Positions 62,158 through 63,787 of a DNA stretch of 63,787 nucleotides are shown here, one piece after another. Each line of letters opens with the position of its first letter. The stretch's first letter is position 1. The DNA is taken from assembly GCF_015206815.1 (NCBI RefSeq), contig NZ_JADEXZ010000029.1, positions 1-63,787 of the forward strand, in the 5' to 3' direction. Origin of the DNA: Fortiea sp. LEGE XX443 (GTDB lineage: Bacteria; Cyanobacteriota; Cyanobacteriia; Cyanobacteriales; Nostocaceae). The notes under the pieces are model-generated. The model had not been told where the DNA came from. It searched no databases and was given only the letters and a program-made list of their open reading frames with translations. The position numbers and the translations under genes are program-made.

Positions 62158-63198
62158 ATGACGGCTACAAAAATTTCCTTGGAGACAGGTCGAGATTGGC
62201 TGATTAGGCTAGTCACGAATGAAACTTTTATTTATGTGGTGAAAAGGATATTGCAAGCGCTGTTTACCTTATTGTTAGCATCAGCGCTGTCGTTTTTCAT
62301 CATCAAATTGTCTCCAGGGGATTATGTAGATACCCTGCGGCAAAATCCGAAAATTTCCCCAGAAAGAATTGAGGAAATTAGAAGACAGTTCGGTTTAGAT
62401 AAGTCTTGGGGTGAGCAATATTTCTTGTGGCTGTGGCGAATCTTTACCAAAGGAGATTTTGGTACAAGTTTTGTCTATCAGCGTTCTGTAGCGTCTTTGT
62501 TATGGGAGCGAATACCTGCAACCTTATTATTAGCGATCGCTTCTTTAATTGTGACATGGGCGATCGCTATTCCTTTGGGTATTATTGCTGCTGTCAAGCA
62601 AAATCGCGCTACAGACCGCATATTACAGGTATTTAGCTACGCTGGACAAGGATTTCCCAGTTTTATCACCGCCCTATTCTTATTAATATTTGCCCAATTT
62701 ACCTCACCTTTGTTTCCAGTAGGTAGCATGACTAGCATAGATCATGCTGATTTATCTTGGTTTGGTAAAATTCTTGATGTCGGCTGGCACATGATCTTAC
62801 CCACTATTGCTTTAAGCATCACTAGCTTTGCTGGTTTGCAGCGCATTACTCGTGGTGAATTATTGGATGTTTTACGTCAAGATTATATCCAAACTGCCCG
62901 CGCTAAAGGACTGCCAGAAAATCGAGTAATTTACGTTCATGCACTCCGCAATGCCATAAACCCCCTAATTACTTTGCTAGGTTTTGAGTTAGCTAGTTTA
63001 TTAGGTGGCGCATTCATCGCTGAACAGTTCTTTAACTGGCCTGGTTTAGGAAGACTAACCCTACAAGCTGTGATCGCTAAAGACCAATATTTAGTCATGG
63101 CCAGTCTAGTTATGAGCGCTGTACTGTTGAATGTAGGCAACTTACTCGCAGATTTATTATTAAAGGTAGCCGATCCTCGAATTCGTTTAGATTCTTAG
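62158..63198 (+). CDS. Peptide/nickel-type ABC transporter permease (DppB-like)
   Basis: Protein of 346 residues with about six membrane helices. The DppB/OppB blocks are seen: FFIIKLSPGDYVDTLRQNPK, RIEEIRRQFGLDKSWGEQYF near the N-terminus and the ATPase-contact segment DYIQTARAKGLPENRVIYVH, HALRNAINPLITLLG near the C-terminus. It would form half of an importer for peptides or metal chelates; no partner permease, ATPase or binding protein is in the window, which ends shortly after. Confidence 0.92.
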   Translation: MTATKISLETGRDWLIRLVTNETFIYVVKRILQALFTLLLASALSFFIIKLSPGDYVDTLRQNPKISPERIEEIRRQFGLDKSWGEQYFLWLWRIFTKGDFGTSFVYQRSVASLLWERIPATLLLAIASLIVTWAIAIPLGIIAAVKQNRATDRILQVFSYAGQGFPSFITALFLLIFAQFTSPLFPVGSMTSIDHADLSWFGKILDVGWHMILPTIALSITSFAGLQRITRGELLDVLRQDYIQTARAKGLPENRVIYVHALRNAINPLITLLGFELASLLGGAFIAEQFFNWPGLGRLTLQAVIAKDQYLVMASLVMSAVLLNVGNLLADLLLKVADPRIRLDS

Positions 63199-63312
63199 AT
63201 ATTGATCAAGAGTCAATTTAATTGGCTCTTGAATTGTGCTGTATATTTCATACTTCATACTAGCCTGCGGCAAGCCCCTAAAAGCGTCTACACACTTCAC
63301 ACTTCATTCAGT

Positions 63313-63600
63313 ATGCTTTCCGAAGTTTATTATCTAGTACGTGCAAAGGCTGATGGTCGTTATCTTACAGCTCGGCCTAACTCTGAAGAATCAGGTTATG
63401 TACTGCTGTTTCGAGAAAACTTTGATGCTTTAAGCTATCTCAACACTCACGCAGCAGAGGTGGCAAATCGCTTCGCTGTAGAGTCTCTCCCAGGGAGTCA
63501 ACTAAGTAGCTTGCTCAAACGCTGGGGTTTTATGGGGGTAGCTATTGTTACCGATCCTTTGTTACCCAAAGTCGAGTTTTTAGGGACTTCCAGAGAATAA
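63313..63600 (+). CDS. Conserved cyanobacterial hypothetical protein
   Basis: Protein of 95 residues, MLSEVYYLVRAKADGRYLTA onward, with LLFRENFDALSYLNTHAAEV and LKRWGFMGVAIVTDPLLPKV. It has an alpha/beta pattern and no membrane or signal segment. I recall similar proteins from other cyanobacteria, none with a function. The start at 63313 is preferred because the upstream frame is CTTCATA-type repeat DNA. A strong terminator follows. Confidence 0.75.
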   Translation: MLSEVYYLVRAKADGRYLTARPNSEESGYVLLFRENFDALSYLNTHAAEVANRFAVESLPGSQLSSLLKRWGFMGVAIVTDPLLPKVEFLGTSRE

Positions 63601-63638
63601 AGTATACAACTTATGAAAATGATAATCATTCCGGTGGG

Positions 63639-63682
63639 GGGAAGGGAAAGGTTGCCGTTAGCAACCTTTCCCTTCCCTTTTT
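63639..63682 (+). terminator. Strong Rho-independent terminator
   Basis: GGGAAGGGAAAGGTTGC (63639-63655), loop CGTTA, GCAACCTTTCCCTTCCC (63661-63677), then TTTTT. A perfect 17-bp stem, 38 bp after the preceding stop. Confidence 0.9.
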
Positions 63683-63728
63683 GTAGTAAATTCAATGATG
63701 ATTCGATTTTGGATGTGCATAGGTGTCA

Positions 63729-63787
63729 ATGGAATTAACAGATTCACTAAAGCATTTGTTGAAGGAAACTGCACAGCAATTAAAAGG
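63729..63787 (+). CDS. Start of a transposase-like gene (partial)
   Basis: An ATG at 63729 opens MELTDSLKHLLKETAQQLKG, running off the right edge. From memory this resembles the N-terminus of ISAzo13-type transposases, which are common in filamentous cyanobacteria. Only 19 codons are visible, so the call is tentative. Confidence 0.4.
   Translation, partial: MELTDSLKHLLKETAQQLK

Overview
The window is chromosomal DNA of a filamentous, probably heterocyst-forming cyanobacterium of the Nostoc/Anabaena type. The evidence is the very frequent GCGATCGC (HIP1) octamer, heptanucleotide short tandem repeats, an uptake hydrogenase HupSL of cyanobacterial type, a carboxysome shell protein CcmP, the nirA-nrt-narB nitrate operon with an NtcA-type promoter, and many cyanobacteria-only small families (DUF3038/DUF4335, DUF4327, DUF6887/DUF6888, NarM). 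I cannot name the species. Each end of the window appears to enter a transposase gene.

Layout. 1-5.7 kb is an accessory region: an orphan sensor kinase, toxin-antitoxin genes and remnants, small unknown membrane proteins and a Uma2 nuclease. 5.75-8.4 kb holds hupL and hupS on the minus strand. 9.0-11.5 kb carries a TPR protein, two small membrane proteins and a NifU/Rieske fusion, resembling the genes that precede the hyp genes in related strains, but no hyp genes follow. 12.2-18.3 kb is a complete lasso-peptide gene cluster (B1 recognition protein, B2 protease, cyclase, precursor, HPr-kinase-like enzyme, ABC exporter). 18.4-22.5 kb is the molybdate locus: fused modBC, an RNA-binding protein, modA and a divergent ribbon-helix-helix/TOBE protein that probably senses molybdate; TACCAA/TTGGTA inverted repeats occur at both mod promoters. 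22.6-28.2 kb is housekeeping (MBL-fold protein, ketopantoate reductase-like protein, alaS). 28.3-29.8 kb is an AT-rich orphan reverse transcriptase of the kind linked to phage defence, followed by a decayed toxin-antitoxin pair. 30-36 kb has an RNA methyltransferase, a DUF2157/GDYXXLXY membrane pair, decayed genes, a HEAT-repeat protein and a Rieske protein.

36.2-49.3 kb is the nitrate-assimilation region: NtcA promoter, nirA, nrtA, nrtB, nrtC, nrtD, an NrtP-type permease, narB, psiE-like and narM. It encodes both an ABC and an MFS nitrate transporter, the two reductases, and a protein needed for nitrate reductase activity; molybdate uptake in the window would supply the NarB cofactor. 49.4-63.8 kb is mixed: a PfpI protein, an FHA-PrsW fusion, an InrS-like metal sensor, ccmP with a pentapeptide protein, an Fe superoxide dismutase, a short photolyase-like flavoprotein with a four-cysteine cluster, DUF3038/DUF4335, apt and a peptide-type ABC permease.

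Repeats are prominent: two families of small elements with terminal inverted repeats (about 131/124 bp in three copies, 105 bp in two copies), a nine-unit 21-bp tandem array, and heptanucleotide repeats that lie inside nirA, narB and the modB-modC junction as well as at the starts of nrtA and nrtC. No tRNA, rRNA or CRISPR array was recognised. All family assignments are from reading the translated sequence; no database search was possible.
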